The notes below the pieces were generated by a model that did not search any database, was not told the DNA's origin, and saw only the letters and a program-made list of their open reading frames with translations. From Cryptomeria japonica (taxonomy: Eukaryota; Streptophyta; Pinopsida; Cupressales; Cupressaceae): a stretch of 64,000 bases of DNA. Of this stretch, positions 11,458 to 22,870 are shown in pieces. The DNA lies in NCBI RefSeq assembly GCF_030272615.1, contig NC_081413.1:554863136-554927135 (forward strand), in the 5' to 3' direction. The first letter of the stretch is position 1. Each line of letters starts with the position of its first letter. The translations under genes and the position numbers were made by a program.

Positions 11458-11990
11458 ATAAGTATGTTCATAAGATAGAAGATTCCAGGATGAATGTTAA
11501 ATGTTATGCATGTGGAAAATTTGGTCATATGGCTAATCAATGCAAGTCAAGAAATTATGCTGGCTTTAGCAAAGCAATTTAAAAGAACAATGTTACATGC
11601 TATGCATGCAATGAGGTTGGACATATTGCTAAGTTATGTAGAAGCATAAATCCATCGGTTGGTAATGAAGGATCAAATGAGAAAGGGAAAGAAAAGGTAA
11701 ATGAAATCCAGCAAGATCATACCCAGAGATGGGTTAGGAAGTCATAAGAACAATCAGCAGATGGAAATGTTCTTGTTACTCAACCGATAGAGGAGGTTGC
11801 TCCTGCACCAGCAGGAAGCTCATCCGGTAACTAAGGCAGATGCCTTAGGGGTAGGCAAAATTCATGAAGATAGTGCATATACCCCAGGAAGAGGTTTTGG
11901 AAGATGTTCTAGACATTGGAGATGCTTATCCAACATGGAGATGTTTGATCGAGATTCAGTGTCTTCCACCGGAAGTCATTCATGTCAATG
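11458..11990 (+). pseudogene. Element C gag relic with two zinc knuckles
   Basis: C-terminal part of a retrotransposon Gag with two CCHC zinc knuckles in one frame: CYACGKFGHMANQC (11502-11543) and CYACNEVGHIAKLC (11598-11639). Such knuckles bind the element's RNA during packaging. Several stops follow. The N-terminal part and the 5' LTR of element C must lie left of the window, because LTR-A ends directly at 11457. Confidence 0.7.
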
Positions 11991-12193
11991 ACGGATTAGG
12001 GTTTATTGGAGGTTAAAATGATGAATTCACTTCATTTTTTATCACTTTGCATTCATAGCGATTCAAAGAGATTTGGAGGAAGTCTGAGGCGATTCAATGC
12101 GATCGATATTTTCTTGAGCAATTTTACTAGCAATTCGAAAGAGTTCTTTTGAGGTTTTAACTGGCAACTATTCACAAGTATTTATCTTTCATC

Positions 12194-14168
12194 ATGGAAG
12201 CGGGATCATCATTTGTACCTATTTTTATTGAAAATCCTACTATTGTTGAGGTCAAGGACCATCCTAGGCCAATTTTCAAATGATGCCCATATATAGTCAC
12301 CTTAGATGATTCGATTGGCGCTTTTTCTCATGTCCCAGAAGGAGTCGTGTATGTTGAAGATGTCAGAGCTTACATTCACTGTCATATTAAGGATTTGGGA
12401 ATGAGTGATATTAAGAGCATATACATGAGCGAGTTAATGGGAGATTCTAAAAAGATTAAGTCCGAGTACCAGCATATTGAGGATCTAGGGTTTACCGACA
12501 TTCTGGATATTCTAGAATTTGAGGATGAAATTATCATATATGTCTTAAGAAGAGTACATGGAGAATTTATCTGGTTGGATAGACCATATAAGATCTTGAA
12601 GGAGGCCATCAGAGCAGTCACTAGTTTACTGCAAGTTGGACAACGTCCTGAGAAGAAGGTTTCCAATGATCAAGTCAACAAGATCACCGACACAAAATCA
12701 AAAAAGCGATCAATGAGGATTAGTACTATCACTGACAGAGACATCAGATTCAGAAGCATGGTCATTGGTTACAAGGTAACACAATCAAACTGACTGAATT
12801 CTCTTTCTAGCTCTTGCATTTATGCATCTCACAAAATGATGAGAGAAAATGAGAAGTTACATCTATATGGTTGGATGTAGGATGAATTGTTGATTAACCT
12901 TTGAAAGATCAAAGGAGAGAAGAAAGGAACATTCTGATATAGAAACCTAATTGTCTATTTAATGTTGCTTTTCATCAATGAGACTCCCAGTTTTGGGAAG
13001 AGACAATGATGTTTCATATCTCAGTAGGGAGGCAACTAAAATAATTCATTGCTACATTGGGTAGTCAGAGAGATGAAAAAGTGTGGGGTTACTTTAAGGA
13101 ATTTCATAAGACTATGAAATATAGGGAAAGGGTTCCGAAGCACATTGTTGAAAAGTACTCAATTGAGATATGCTTCATGGTTAAGAAAGATGAAACTTTG
13201 ATGGAAGTTGTAAAGCCTCAGAAGATATGGATTGAAGAGATGGGTTATGAAGTTGATGCACATATTCTAGATGCATATGCACAAATGCTAATCGATGCAC
13301 CTATTGATGAAACTATTAAAACCTTTGGTTGCTAAGTACAAAAAGAAAGAGGTTGAAACTGAGTTTAACTAGAAGAAGAGGGAGAAGTAGCAGGGAAAAT
13401 CAAGCAAGTTTGTGGACTAGGTTTCATAGGACATTAAAGCATTAATTGATGTTGTTCTGAAGAAAGGGAGGAAAATGAAAGAGCCATAAATATTCATTGA
13501 GCCAATTGCACCAGAATCTGGATCTGATGATGACACACCCTTAGCATTCAAGAGGGTATTAAGGATGAAAACTAAAGAGACTAAGGTAGAAGCAACCGGT
13601 TAGGAAAGTTACTATCAGGGTACCAACATAGAAAATAGCACCAAAAGAAACACCTTTAGCCCCATCCGGTACTAGAAGAAGGAAGAAGATGAATGACATT
13701 GATCTTGCACTTGTATCTAGTAATGTAACTACTATTCCACCTAAGACTTGTGTAGAATTAGTAGATGAAATAACTAAAGATGGTATGTTGAAGAATGTGC
13801 AATTTTATTATGAGAATTTGGATGATGATGAACAGAGAGAAGTTGAGGAATCATTTTTGTTGTATTTGGATATTTATAAGAAATTTTTGTTAGAAATTGA
13901 AAACCAAATATCGGCACAATTATATGACATATTAGATGCTAGAAGATTATCAGCAATGGAGCAGGACAGACATATAAAGATTCAGGAGTTGTTATTTGTT
14001 TGTGTTTCTATTACTCCAAAGGAGATGGATAGGACTCTTGAAGTTGCAGATAGGAAAATCTTTCACAACAAACATAGAATAATCAGTCTTATGTTAGGTA
14101 GGGTCAATGAGATAGTCAAGGAGACCCACAAGGCATGGATTAAGTTCTTTGAAGCAAACTGTGGTTTT
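12194..14168 (+). pseudogene. Element C uncharacterised ORF, first part
   Basis: Starts at an ATG (MEAGSSFVPIF). It is open to 12793 except for a TGA near 12281 and contains YKILKEAIRAVTSL. It then continues in changing frames (13057-13335, 13689-14168) with stops and shifts. It has no protease, integrase or reverse transcriptase motif although it sits where pol would be. The last frame runs straight into the insertion site of element D and continues after it at 21457 in the matching frame. I do not recognise a function. It resembles the ORFs of large non-autonomous plant LTR elements, a comparison from memory only. Confidence 0.55.
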
Positions 14169-14714
14169 TGTTGGCATTTGCATGAAGATTGCATTAATGA
14201 AATATTATGTTGTCATTGATATCAATTAACCGGCAATGATGTTGTTATAATGTTGTTTTGTAATCGGTAGGAAGAGCTAGTGAAGGGAATTGCAACCGGT
14301 AGGTGATTTTGTGGAGTGAACCGGTATTGCTAAGTAATGGTGAGATCAACCAGTAAACCCTACCTGTTGATATGATAAACCCTAACCAATGAAGTTTTTT
14401 GTATTGGTTTATGATCTAATGATGAGCGGTAATGATTATGACACGTATGCATGTTGTATGAGAAGAGTTTCAAAAAAAAATTGGCATTTTGAGATAACAG
14501 TATTTATCTTGGGAATGAGAAAGTGCATTGCATGTAATGCAAACCGCGTGATGAGTTACAAAGTTTGATGAAGTGGTGATCAAGGAGCGGTCGAGGCTAT
14601 CTTGAATGATGTGCAAAGATTTTTATGTAATCCAATGGTCATACTTGAATCGATTTGTTTTGTAATCTCTATGAGAGAATTAGGTTTGTATTGTGTTACT
14701 GACCTATTATTTTA

Positions 14715-14723
14715 TTTATAAGG
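14715..14723 (+). promoter_or_regulatory. TATA-like element of LTR-D, 5' copy
   Basis: TTTATAAGG, conserved in the 3' LTR at 20586-20594. About 200 bp upstream of the mini-hairpin array, so the array would be near the 5' end of the transcript. Confidence 0.5.
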
Positions 14724-14917
14724 TCGACGAGTTGTTTTGTTTCAGAGTTGACAATTTGTAGTTGAGAGGGAAAGTGTGGTTGCTGAACCAGATGATGTAT
14801 TTGTAGGTTTGTGTAAAGGTAGATAGGAGTATGAAAAAGATATGAATAAGCAAGTGTAGTGCTATTCAAACAGATCAACAAACCCCTATTTTTCTCTAAC
14901 AATTACAACAATTAAAT

Positions 14918-15154
14918 CCCCTAACCGGGTAAGCTCTAACAAGCTTAGTGTTATTCAAATCCTCTAAATAGGTGGTCCATTAGTTTGGATTTCAAATCCT
15001 CTACTGAGGTTACTCCTCATAGGGTATTGCCTCTAATAGGACATTATAGTCAATCCCTTAACCGGGTGGTCCCTAACAGGATCCGTTCTTAACAGGACTT
15101 ATTGTAAAGCTTTTACAGGCTTGGCTCCTAACAAGGCGAACTTCAGAAGAGTTC
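14918..15154 (+). repeat. Array of about 13 mini-hairpins in LTR-D (5' copy)
   Basis: Consecutive short inverted repeats of roughly 12-18 nt with loops built on TAAC. Examples: CCC-CTAACC-GGG (14918-14929), AAGCT-CTAACA-AGCTT (14931-14946), CCT-CTAAAT-AGG (14961-14972), TCCA-TTAGTT-TGGA (14976-14989), CCTC-TACT-GAGG (14998-15009), CCC-TTAACC-GGG (15055-15066), TCC-CTAACA-GGA (15070-15081), AAGC/GCTT (15107-15122), GAACT/AGTTC (15138-15154). The stems differ but each pairs with itself. Function unknown. Confidence 0.75.
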
Positions 15155-15586
15155 AAAATACTTGTGGGTATTCATCCCCACCGTGGTTTTTCCCATTTGG
15201 GTTTCCACATCAAAAATATTGTGTGAAGTGGTGAATGTTTTTGTGGTTATGTTTGCTATGGTTGAATTGCTTAACTGCTAAATCCACTTTGATATGTTAT
15301 GTTGACTGACAACAATCTGAAATGAGGCTATACTTATGTCAGTAAAGTATTTGGATGTTTGTGAGTTTCAAGTTGTTTTACTGTTAGTCTGTTATAACAG
15401 TCAACTGGTTTAACTTGACAATGATATTGCATTTGTAGTTCAGTGGTTTAACTTGTCAGTTTTGAGTTTGCTTTGAGAGGTTGATTTTAAGGTTGGTGAA
15501 AGTTATTATATTAGTTTTTATATCTACTGATTCACCCCCCCTCTCAGTAGTTAATCGGATCCTTATTCTTTCATCATACCATCAAT

Positions 15587-15598
15587 TAGTATCAGAAC
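15587..15598 (+). other. Primer binding site of element D (mutated)
   Basis: TAGTATCAGAAC, two differences from the standard TGGTATCAGAGC, both G to A. It lies two bases after the LTR. Confidence 0.8.
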
Positions 15599-15654
15599 TT
15601 CTTAGGTCCTATAAGGTCTAAGCCTAATAGCTTGAGGTAAAGATCTTGTAGAAC

Positions 15655-18600
15655 ATGATGAAGAAGGAAGGTCCAAAGTTTAATAGAGAGAACTATAGGA
15701 TATGTAGTGATAGAATGAAAATTTATATTAAGAGTCTAGGAAGTCAATACTGGAAACATGTTGGTACTCAATATGTTGCACCTAGTGGGATTATGATTGA
15801 TGATCAGAAGAAAGAGCAACAAGAAAACAAATCAAGCACTAGAAACTATTATCAGTTCTTTGTCTGATGCAGAGTATGTATATTTCCATGGTCTAGAGAC
15901 TGCATATGAGGTATGGAAGAAACTTGAAGAGATTTATAGCAGTGATGAACATGTGAAGATTGTCAAAGAAGAGAGTCTAAGAGAAAAGTTTGATGACATG
16001 TAGATGGCTGAAGGTAATAATATTCAATAGTATGGTCAGAGGATAAAAGAGATAGTTGGTGAGATCAAGAGTGTTGGTGGTAAATTGGAAGATGCCACAG
16101 TGGTTACCAAGGTGTTGAGAACCCTTCTACCGGTCTACACTATCCGAGTTGCAGCCATTCAGGAGCTAAAGTCTATTGACAAAACTAAGGTAACCCTTGA
16201 CTCCATCATTGGTAAGCTTACTACTTTTGAATTAAATAGTTATGATGGTAGCATTCAAAAATCTGAATATGCATTTAGAGCTTCAATTTCTAACCCATCT
16301 ATGAGGAAAAGTAGAGATGTCAATCACAGTTATGAATCTAGATCCAGCAGAGAAGTTGAGGATGAAGACATTTTAGTTGAGCTTGAAGCATTGTTGGCCA
16401 AGCAGTTGCCCAGAGGTATCGGTACGTACAAAGGTAAATTACTTTTGAAATGTTTTGCATGCAATAAGATTGGACACATTGCAGCTAACTATCATAATGG
16501 TGACAATGAGCACAAGCGAGAGAAGTTTAAGAAGTACAAAGGAAAAGGAAAAAGAGATTGTCTTATTGTAGTTGATGGTGGTATCACTGATAAGAAATTT
16601 GAGGGTGATGTTAATGAAGACATTGTCTTTGTAGCCATTAAAGAGGAGACATTTGATCAGAAAGCATTAGTTTTCGCATGGATGATTCTGATGATTGGAT
16701 CATTGATAGTGGTTGTTCATGTCACATGACCGGTGACCGGAGAAAATTTCTTTCTTTGAAGGAATTTGATGGCGGAGTTGTGAGATTTGGTAATGACTCA
16801 CCTTGCATGGTAAAAGGTAAGGGAACTATTTCTCTTAATGGAGAGAGCAGTGCAGATGATGTACGATCTTTTGAGTGTTGCTCAACTCAATGACAGAGGA
16901 TATCCATTGGAGTTTAATAATGGAATGTGCAAAATCTATGGGAGCAAAGGTGAACTGATTGCAACTGGCAAGCAGACTAAAGGTAACATGTTTCACCTGA
17001 ATCATAAAGTCAACAACTAATTAATTGCTAAAGTACATGATAGTTGGTTTTGGCATAGGAGATTTTATCATATAAATTTTGATAACATTGTTAAATTGAG
17101 TATGTCCCAAACAGTTAGAGGTTTGCCTCAGTTGGACAAACTAGTTAATGCTCTATGTAAGGAATGTCAGTTGGGAAAGATGACATCCTCAACTTTTAAG
17201 AGCAAATTTTTTTCAGTAGAACATTTGATAGATTTGGTTCATACAAATCTTTGTGGACCAATAAGAACCAAAAGTATTCAAGGTGACAGATATTTTATGT
17301 TCTTCACTAATGATTGCTCAAGAATGATGTGGGTCACATTTTTTAAGGATAAAACATAAGAATTTAGTAAGTTCAAGGTATTCATGGCCTTAGCTAAAAA
17401 GGAGAGTGGTAAGAAGATAAAGTGTTTGAGGACTGATCAAAGTGGTGAATTCACTTCTGTGGAATTCACTAGATATTGTGAAGAAAATGGTATCAAACTG
17501 CAGCTTTCTGCACCGAGGACACCACAGTAGAATGGTATTGCAGAGAGGAACAACTAGTCAGTTGTTGAAGCTACTAGAATGATGTTGATACAAGGAGGTG
17601 TAGCAAAAACTTTTTGGAAAGAAGTTGTCAACACAACTGTCTACACTATGAATCGAATATTGGTAAAAAGAGGTAAGGATAAGACTCCTTATGAACACTG
17701 GTATGGTAGATCACCTAGTGTTAGTTATTTCAAGATATTTGGCAGTAAATGTTTTATTAAGAGAGGTGACTATGTTAGTAAGTTTGAGGCTAAAAGTGAT
17801 GAAGGTATATTTCTTGGTTACTCCACCAAGAGTAAGGCCTACAAATGTTATAACAACTGAACACAAAGAATCATTGAGAGTGTTGATGTTCGAGTGGATG
17901 AGTATCCTAAAGTCTTGGGGGAAACTAGTATGGAGAAAAAGGATGAAGATCCTTGCATTTTGTTTTTGGAACCAGAACTAGTGAAACCTGAAACTAGTAA
18001 AGAGAATGTTGTTGTACCAATTCAACTAGAACGAGTAGATTCAAAAGAAGATGATGATAATGAAGAAGAAGAACCTAGAGATAATGATCATGTTATTCCG
18101 AGGAGTGTTAACCAGAAGAAAAATTAGAGAGAATTATTGCACGATCTCCACTATTGAGCTCAGAACTGCTAAGGAAGCATTTGGAGATGATCATTGGATC
18201 AAAGCTATGGAAGAGGAGCTTGATCAAATTGAGAAGAATAACACATGGACCTTAGTACCCAGACCGGTGAATAAAAATGTGATAGGTACTAATTGGGTAT
18301 TCAGGAACAAACTAAATGAAGATGGTGTAGTAGTTCGAAACAAAGCTAGATTGGTTTGCAAAGGTTATGCACATGAAGAAGGAGAAGATTATAATGAGAC
18401 TTTTGCACCAGTTGCTAGACTCGAAGGTGTCAAAACTTTACTTGCATTCGTAGCACATAAGAGATTCAAAGTATATCAGATGGATGTGAAGTTAGCATTT
18501 TTAAATGGAATATTGGAAGAAGTATACATTGAGCAGCCAGATGGTTATGCTTTGACTGATGAAAAAGACATGGTATGCAAATTGCACAAGGCACTATATG

Positions 18601-19686
18601 GGTTAAAGCAAGCATCGAGAGCATGGTATGAAAGGCTTCATTCACACCTGATGGAGATAGGTTTTCAGAGAACCAGTGAAGACAACAACATATATCTCAA
18701 ATCTGAAGGAAATAAGATATTGGTTAGTGAAGTGTTTGTAGATGATATCATATTTGGAGGCAATGATGACTTGAGCAATGACTTTGCAAATGAAATGAAA
18801 AGTGAGTTTGAAATGTCTCTAGTGGGAGAGATAAAAATTTCATAGGCTTACAGATACAGCAAATGAAGAGTGGTATTTTCATCACATAGTCTAAATATGT
18901 GAAAGAGGTATTAAAGACATTTGGTATGAGTGACTGTAAACTAGTTGGGACACCAAAGGTTACAAGTTCTAAATTGTCTAAGGAAGATGAAGCCACGTCT
19001 ATTGATGAAAAGGAGTATAGGTCAATGATTGGGAAATTGCACTATGTTGTTCACAGCAGACCGGATATAGCTCATGCAGTTGGTCTAGTTGCTAGATTTC
19101 AGAAGAATCCAAAGGAAACACATTTGATAGCAACCAAGAGGATATTCAGATATTTGAAAGGCACTATTGACTATGGATTATGGTATCCATATGCAGGTAA
19201 CTTTGATTTGAAGGTGTACACAGATGCAGACTGAGTAGGTAATGTTGATGATAGGAAAAGCACAACCGGTGAAGCATTCTTTCTTGGAGGAAGACTTGTT
19301 TCATGGAGTAGCAAGAAGAAGAGTTGTATGTCACAGTCTATTGTTGAAGCTGAGTATGTTGCAGCTTATATGAATTGTACCCAGGCTATCTAGATGAGAC
19401 ACATTCTAGAAGGTTTCAAGATGAAGTTTACAGAACCTGTAAAGATCTTATGTGACAATACTAGTGCCATAAATATTTCCAAGAACCCTATTTGCATGCA
19501 CGAACCAAGAATATTGAATTGAAGTATGATTTCTTGAGAGAAAAAGTGCATAGTAAAGATGTGATATTGGAGCATGTTTCTACCAAGGAGCAGCTTGCAG
19601 ATATCTTTACTAAACCTCTGCCTAAGATTACTTTTGAGTATCTTAGAAGACAGCTAGGGGTTGTACTCATCCATGAGGTCAATTGA
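15655..19686 (+). pseudogene. Element D gag-pol polyprotein relic
   Basis: Gag begins MMKKEGPKFNRENYR at 15655 and shifts frame near 15800 and again near 16670. The zinc knuckle has lost its last cysteine (CFACNKIGHIAANY). Protease WIIDSGCSCHM is present (about 16696). Integrase keeps the zinc finger (CKECQLGK), but the first catalytic Asp is Asn (HTNLCGP); the second Asp (LRTDQ) and the Glu (GIAER) remain. Reverse transcriptase has YQMDVK and FVDD (about 18739), with frameshifts on both sides. RNase H runs to the stop at 19684. Several stops are TAG/TAA where glutamine is usual. It cannot make a working polyprotein. It is close to element E, which kept different residues. Confidence 0.9.
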
Positions 19687-20027
19687 GCATGATGTAGAGT
19701 ACATTAGTCCCAAAGCTACTTGCATAATTTTACAACAAGATTGGTGTATAAGTGGAGTTATTCCACAGGGTGAGCATCAAGTTGCGGGTTGATGATGCTT
19801 AGCAATGAAATTTGACATTGCACGTTTTACTTTCACTTTGGCATTGTTGTCAAAGGGGGAGAAAAACTATATGATTATGGGAAGAAGAATTGTATGATTG
19901 ATAGAGAGAAGGTTTATAGCTAGTTACCAGCTGAAGACAAGGAGAGTACATGGTAAAATGTAAACCAGGATTCCTATTCACAATCATAGCAATCAAGGGT
20001 ATTTATACTTGTATTGCCATCAATGCC

Positions 20028-20039
20028 AAAGGGGGAGAT
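20028..20039 (+). other. Polypurine tract of element D
   Basis: AAAGGGGGAGAT directly before the 3' LTR. A second tract, AAAGGGGGAG, lies about 175 bp upstream near 19854. The box TTGCCATCAATGCCAA (20014-20029) overlaps the tract start and is nearly the inverse of TTGTCATTGATGCCAA (20081-20096) inside the LTR. Confidence 0.85.
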
Positions 20040-20585
20040 TATTGGCATTTGCATGAAGATTGCATTAATGAAATGTTATGTTGTCATTGATGCCAATTAA
20101 CCGGTAATGATGTTGTTATAATGTTGTTTTGTAACTAGTAGGAAGAGCTAGTGAAGGGAATTGCAACCGGTAGGTGAGGTTGTGGAGTGAACCGGTATTG
20201 CTAAGTAATGGTGAGATCAACTGGTAAACCCTGCTTGTTGATATGATAAACCTTAACCGATGAAGTTTGTTGTATTGGTTTATGATCTGATGATGAGCAA
20301 TAATGATTATGACACGTATGTATGTTGTATGAGAAGAGTTTCAAAGTGTTTTTGGCATGTTGAGATAACAGTTTTTATCTTGAGAATGAGAAAGTATATT
20401 GCATGTAATGCAAACCGCGTGATGAGTTACAGAGTTCGATGAAGCGATGATCAAGAAGCAGTCGAGGCTATCTTGAATGATGTGCAGAGATTGTTATGTA
20501 ATCCACTGGTCATACTTGAACTGATTTATTTTGTAATCTCTATGAGAGAATTAGGTTTGTGTTGTGGTACCAACGTATTGTTTTG

Positions 20586-20594
20586 TTTATAAGG
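20586..20594 (+). promoter_or_regulatory. TATA-like element of LTR-D, 3' copy
   Basis: TTTATAAGG in the 3' LTR, matching 14715-14723. Confidence 0.45.
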
Positions 20595-20783
20595 CTGATG
20601 AGTTGTTTTGTTTCAGAGTTGGCAATTTGTAGTTGAGAATGAGAGTGTGGTTGTCGAACCAGATGATGTATCTGCAGTTCATGTAAAGACAGATAGGAGC
20701 ATGAAAAGGATATGAACAAGCAAGTGTAGTGCTATTCAAACAGATCAACAAACCCCTGTTGTTTTCTAACAATTACGGCAGTT

Positions 20784-21012
20784 AAATCCCCTAACTAGGT
20801 AAGCTCTAACTAGCTTAGTATTATTCAAATCCTCTAACCAGGTTGTCCATTAGTTTGGATTTCAAATCCTCTACCGAGGTTACTCCTCACAGGGTATTTC
20901 TTCTAATAGGGCATTATAGTCAATCCCTTAACTGGGTGGTCCCTAACAAGATTTGTTCTTAATAGGACTTATTATAAAGCTTTAACAAGCTTGGCGCCTA
21001 ACAGGGTGAAGT
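20784..21012 (+). repeat. Mini-hairpin array in LTR-D (3' copy)
   Basis: Counterpart of 14918-15154. Units such as AAGCT-CTAACT-AGCTT and GGCGCC-TAACA-GG are kept. The last unit (GAACT/AGTTC in the 5' copy) is largely deleted here. Confidence 0.7.
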
Positions 21013-21456
21013 TCAGAATACTTGTGGGTATTCATCCCCACCGTGGTTTTTCCCATTTTGGTTTCCATGTAAAAAATATTGTGTCAAGTGGTGAATGTTT
21101 TTGTGGTTATGTTTACTATGGTTGAATTGCTTAACTGCTAAATCCACTTTGATATGTTATGTTAATCGGCAGCAATCTGAAATGAGGTTGTACTTCTGTC
21201 AGTAAAGTATTTGGATGTTTGTGAGTTTCAAGTTGTTTTACTGTTAGTCTGTTATAATAGTCAACCGATTTAACTTGATAGTGATATTGCATTTGTAGTT
21301 CAGTGGTTTAACTTGTCAGTTTTGAGTTTGCCTTGAGAGGTTGATTCTGAGGTTGATGAAAGTTATTATATCAGCTTTTCTATCTACTGATTCACCCCCC
21401 CCCCCCCCTCTCAGTAGTTAACCGGATCCTTATTCTTTCATCATACCATCAGTTTT

Positions 21457-22590
21457 TATACTTCACCAGGACCAAAGACAAATACTACAGACATCCCGAT
21501 TGAAGGGAAAGGTAAAGGTATTGTGGGTACTTCACCCTCAATTTTGAAAAATATTAAGATATTGGATATAGAGCCCCTGATAGAAACTAATGTACAGGCA
21601 AATGTTGAGATACCAACAGAATCAGAGAGTGTAAAGGTTGCAAGTGTACAGGTTACTAATGTTGAGGACAATAGTCTTTCGGATCAGAATGTATAGGATG
21701 AGGTCATAGTTCATAGGGAGGAACCGGCAGTAATTGATACTACACCAAGTGGCGAAGCCACCGGTGCAAGTGAGGAAGATATAAAAGTTAAACCATCAAA
21801 GGAGAAGAAAGGGGAATCTGGCAGGGAACCGGTAGTGAGTCCATCATTGTTTTCTATTGACATCTCGCGGGTTGAACAAAAAAGCATTACTGAGATGAGT
21901 TCTACTGAATTCATGATGATGGTTGCACATAAAATGATGAAGGAAGGGTCTATGGACAAAGGGGTTATTGATTAGTCTATCATTGTTTTGCATAGACTTG
22001 TCCCGGAGTGCAAATTTGACAAAGAAGTGAGCCCATCCGACAAGCTTAAAATTATCATAGAGCACATTTCAAAGGATTTTCAATCTCTATAGTAGATATC
22101 AAACCGACAGGCACTGGAGAGGTTTACATAGGCAAAAAGAGCAACATTAGATCAGATGATTGAGTCGGAGAGGAAGGAGATTAATGATAAGTTGAAGTTG
22201 ATAGATAACTCTTTAAGGCAGTGTACTAATATTTATAGAGTATGTTGTAACATAGGTTTACTTATAGCTGAATTTGATAAAAGGGTTAAGGATATTCAGG
22301 AGGATATTGTAGGTATAGTCATTTCACATTCTTTGACTACATCCATTGATGGTCAGATTTTGGTTTTGGAAGCTCAAGTTTTAGCTCATGAGAGAGAAAA
22401 AGATAAAATCATAAGGAGAGTCAAAGGTCTTAGAGGATTGGTGAGTCCCCGGTTGGATTCATTAAGTGTACATAAGGAGTGTATTGATATGGTTGGTAAG
22501 CCCACATCGGCAGAGGTTAATGAGAAAGAGTCATATGTCCATATGTTAAATGGACTTGTATCTATTTTTGGCACTTTCAAATTAGGTTGA
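21457..22590 (+). pseudogene. Element C uncharacterised ORF, second part
   Basis: Continues the ORF of element C after element D; the reading phase is preserved across the insertion site. The sequence is acidic and low in complexity at first (TSPSILKNIKILDIEP, then GASEEDIKVKPSKEKK). It later becomes a likely helical, coiled-coil-rich tail (LDQMIESERKEINDKLKLID), ending at a stop at 22588. Internal TAG stops occur near 21695, 21973 and 22090. No known domain recognised. With the first part the original protein was about 1,030 residues. Confidence 0.55.
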
Positions 22591-22870
22591 GATACTTATC
22601 TAGAGCTTTTGGATAAGGCTTATCCGGATATTTTCAAATATATTCAGCTCTGGTAAGGTATTATGGGACATTCTTTGTACAGTCTTTTATTCTTCATCCC
22701 GATTTTTGTTATTTTTGGGCATTGATGTGAAAGGGGGAGAGATATTGGTGTGAAAAACTTAAAGAGTTGTATACATTAGGGGGAGTATATAAAAATATTC
22801 AGGAGGTATGGAGTATTTTGTTCAGATGGAAACCATGATCATTTTTCACATGAGTGTTGCTATCAATGCC

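Larger units (their letters stand above)
14169..15584 (+). repeat. 5' LTR of element D
   Basis: TGTTGGCATTTGCATG... to ...ATACCATCA, about 1.42 kb. It contains a U3 box TTGTCATTGAT near 14211, a TATA-like TTTATAAGG (14715-14723), an array of about 13 mini-hairpins (14918-15154), a GTGG/CCAC hairpin (15183-15208) and a terminal hairpin CTACTGA/TCAGTAG (15524-15550). Confidence 0.95.
14169..21451 (+). mobile_element. Complete copia element D, target duplication GTTTT
   Basis: A full 7.28 kb Ty1/copia element: LTR 14169-15584, PBS 15587-15598, gag-pol 15655-19686, PPT 20028-20039, LTR 20040-21451. It is flanked by GTTTT on both sides (14164-14168, 21452-21456). It was inserted into the ORF of element C. 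By eye the first ~340 bp of the LTRs differ at roughly 7 percent of positions, mostly transitions, so it is not a recent insertion. Gag-pol has frameshifts and stops, so it is inactive. Element E is a second member of the family. Confidence 0.95.
20040..21451 (+). repeat. 3' LTR of element D
   Basis: Starts TATTGGCATTTG (first dinucleotide changed from TG to TA) and ends ACCATCA. It has the same internal plan as the 5' LTR. The C-run in the terminal hairpin loop has grown to about 15 C (near 21394-21408). TATA-like word at 20586. The mini-hairpin array is kept at about 20784-21012. Confidence 0.95.

Noticed and set aside
1900..11462. Matching target duplication for element B or A (AAGAG at 1901, ATAAG at 11458)
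   Set aside because: The two 5-mers do not match, so the outer limits of a single insertion cannot be claimed.
14918..15154. Possible CRISPR-like array
   Set aside because: The units lack a constant repeat and unique spacers, the context is a plant retrotransposon LTR, and no cas gene exists. Read as a stem-loop array.
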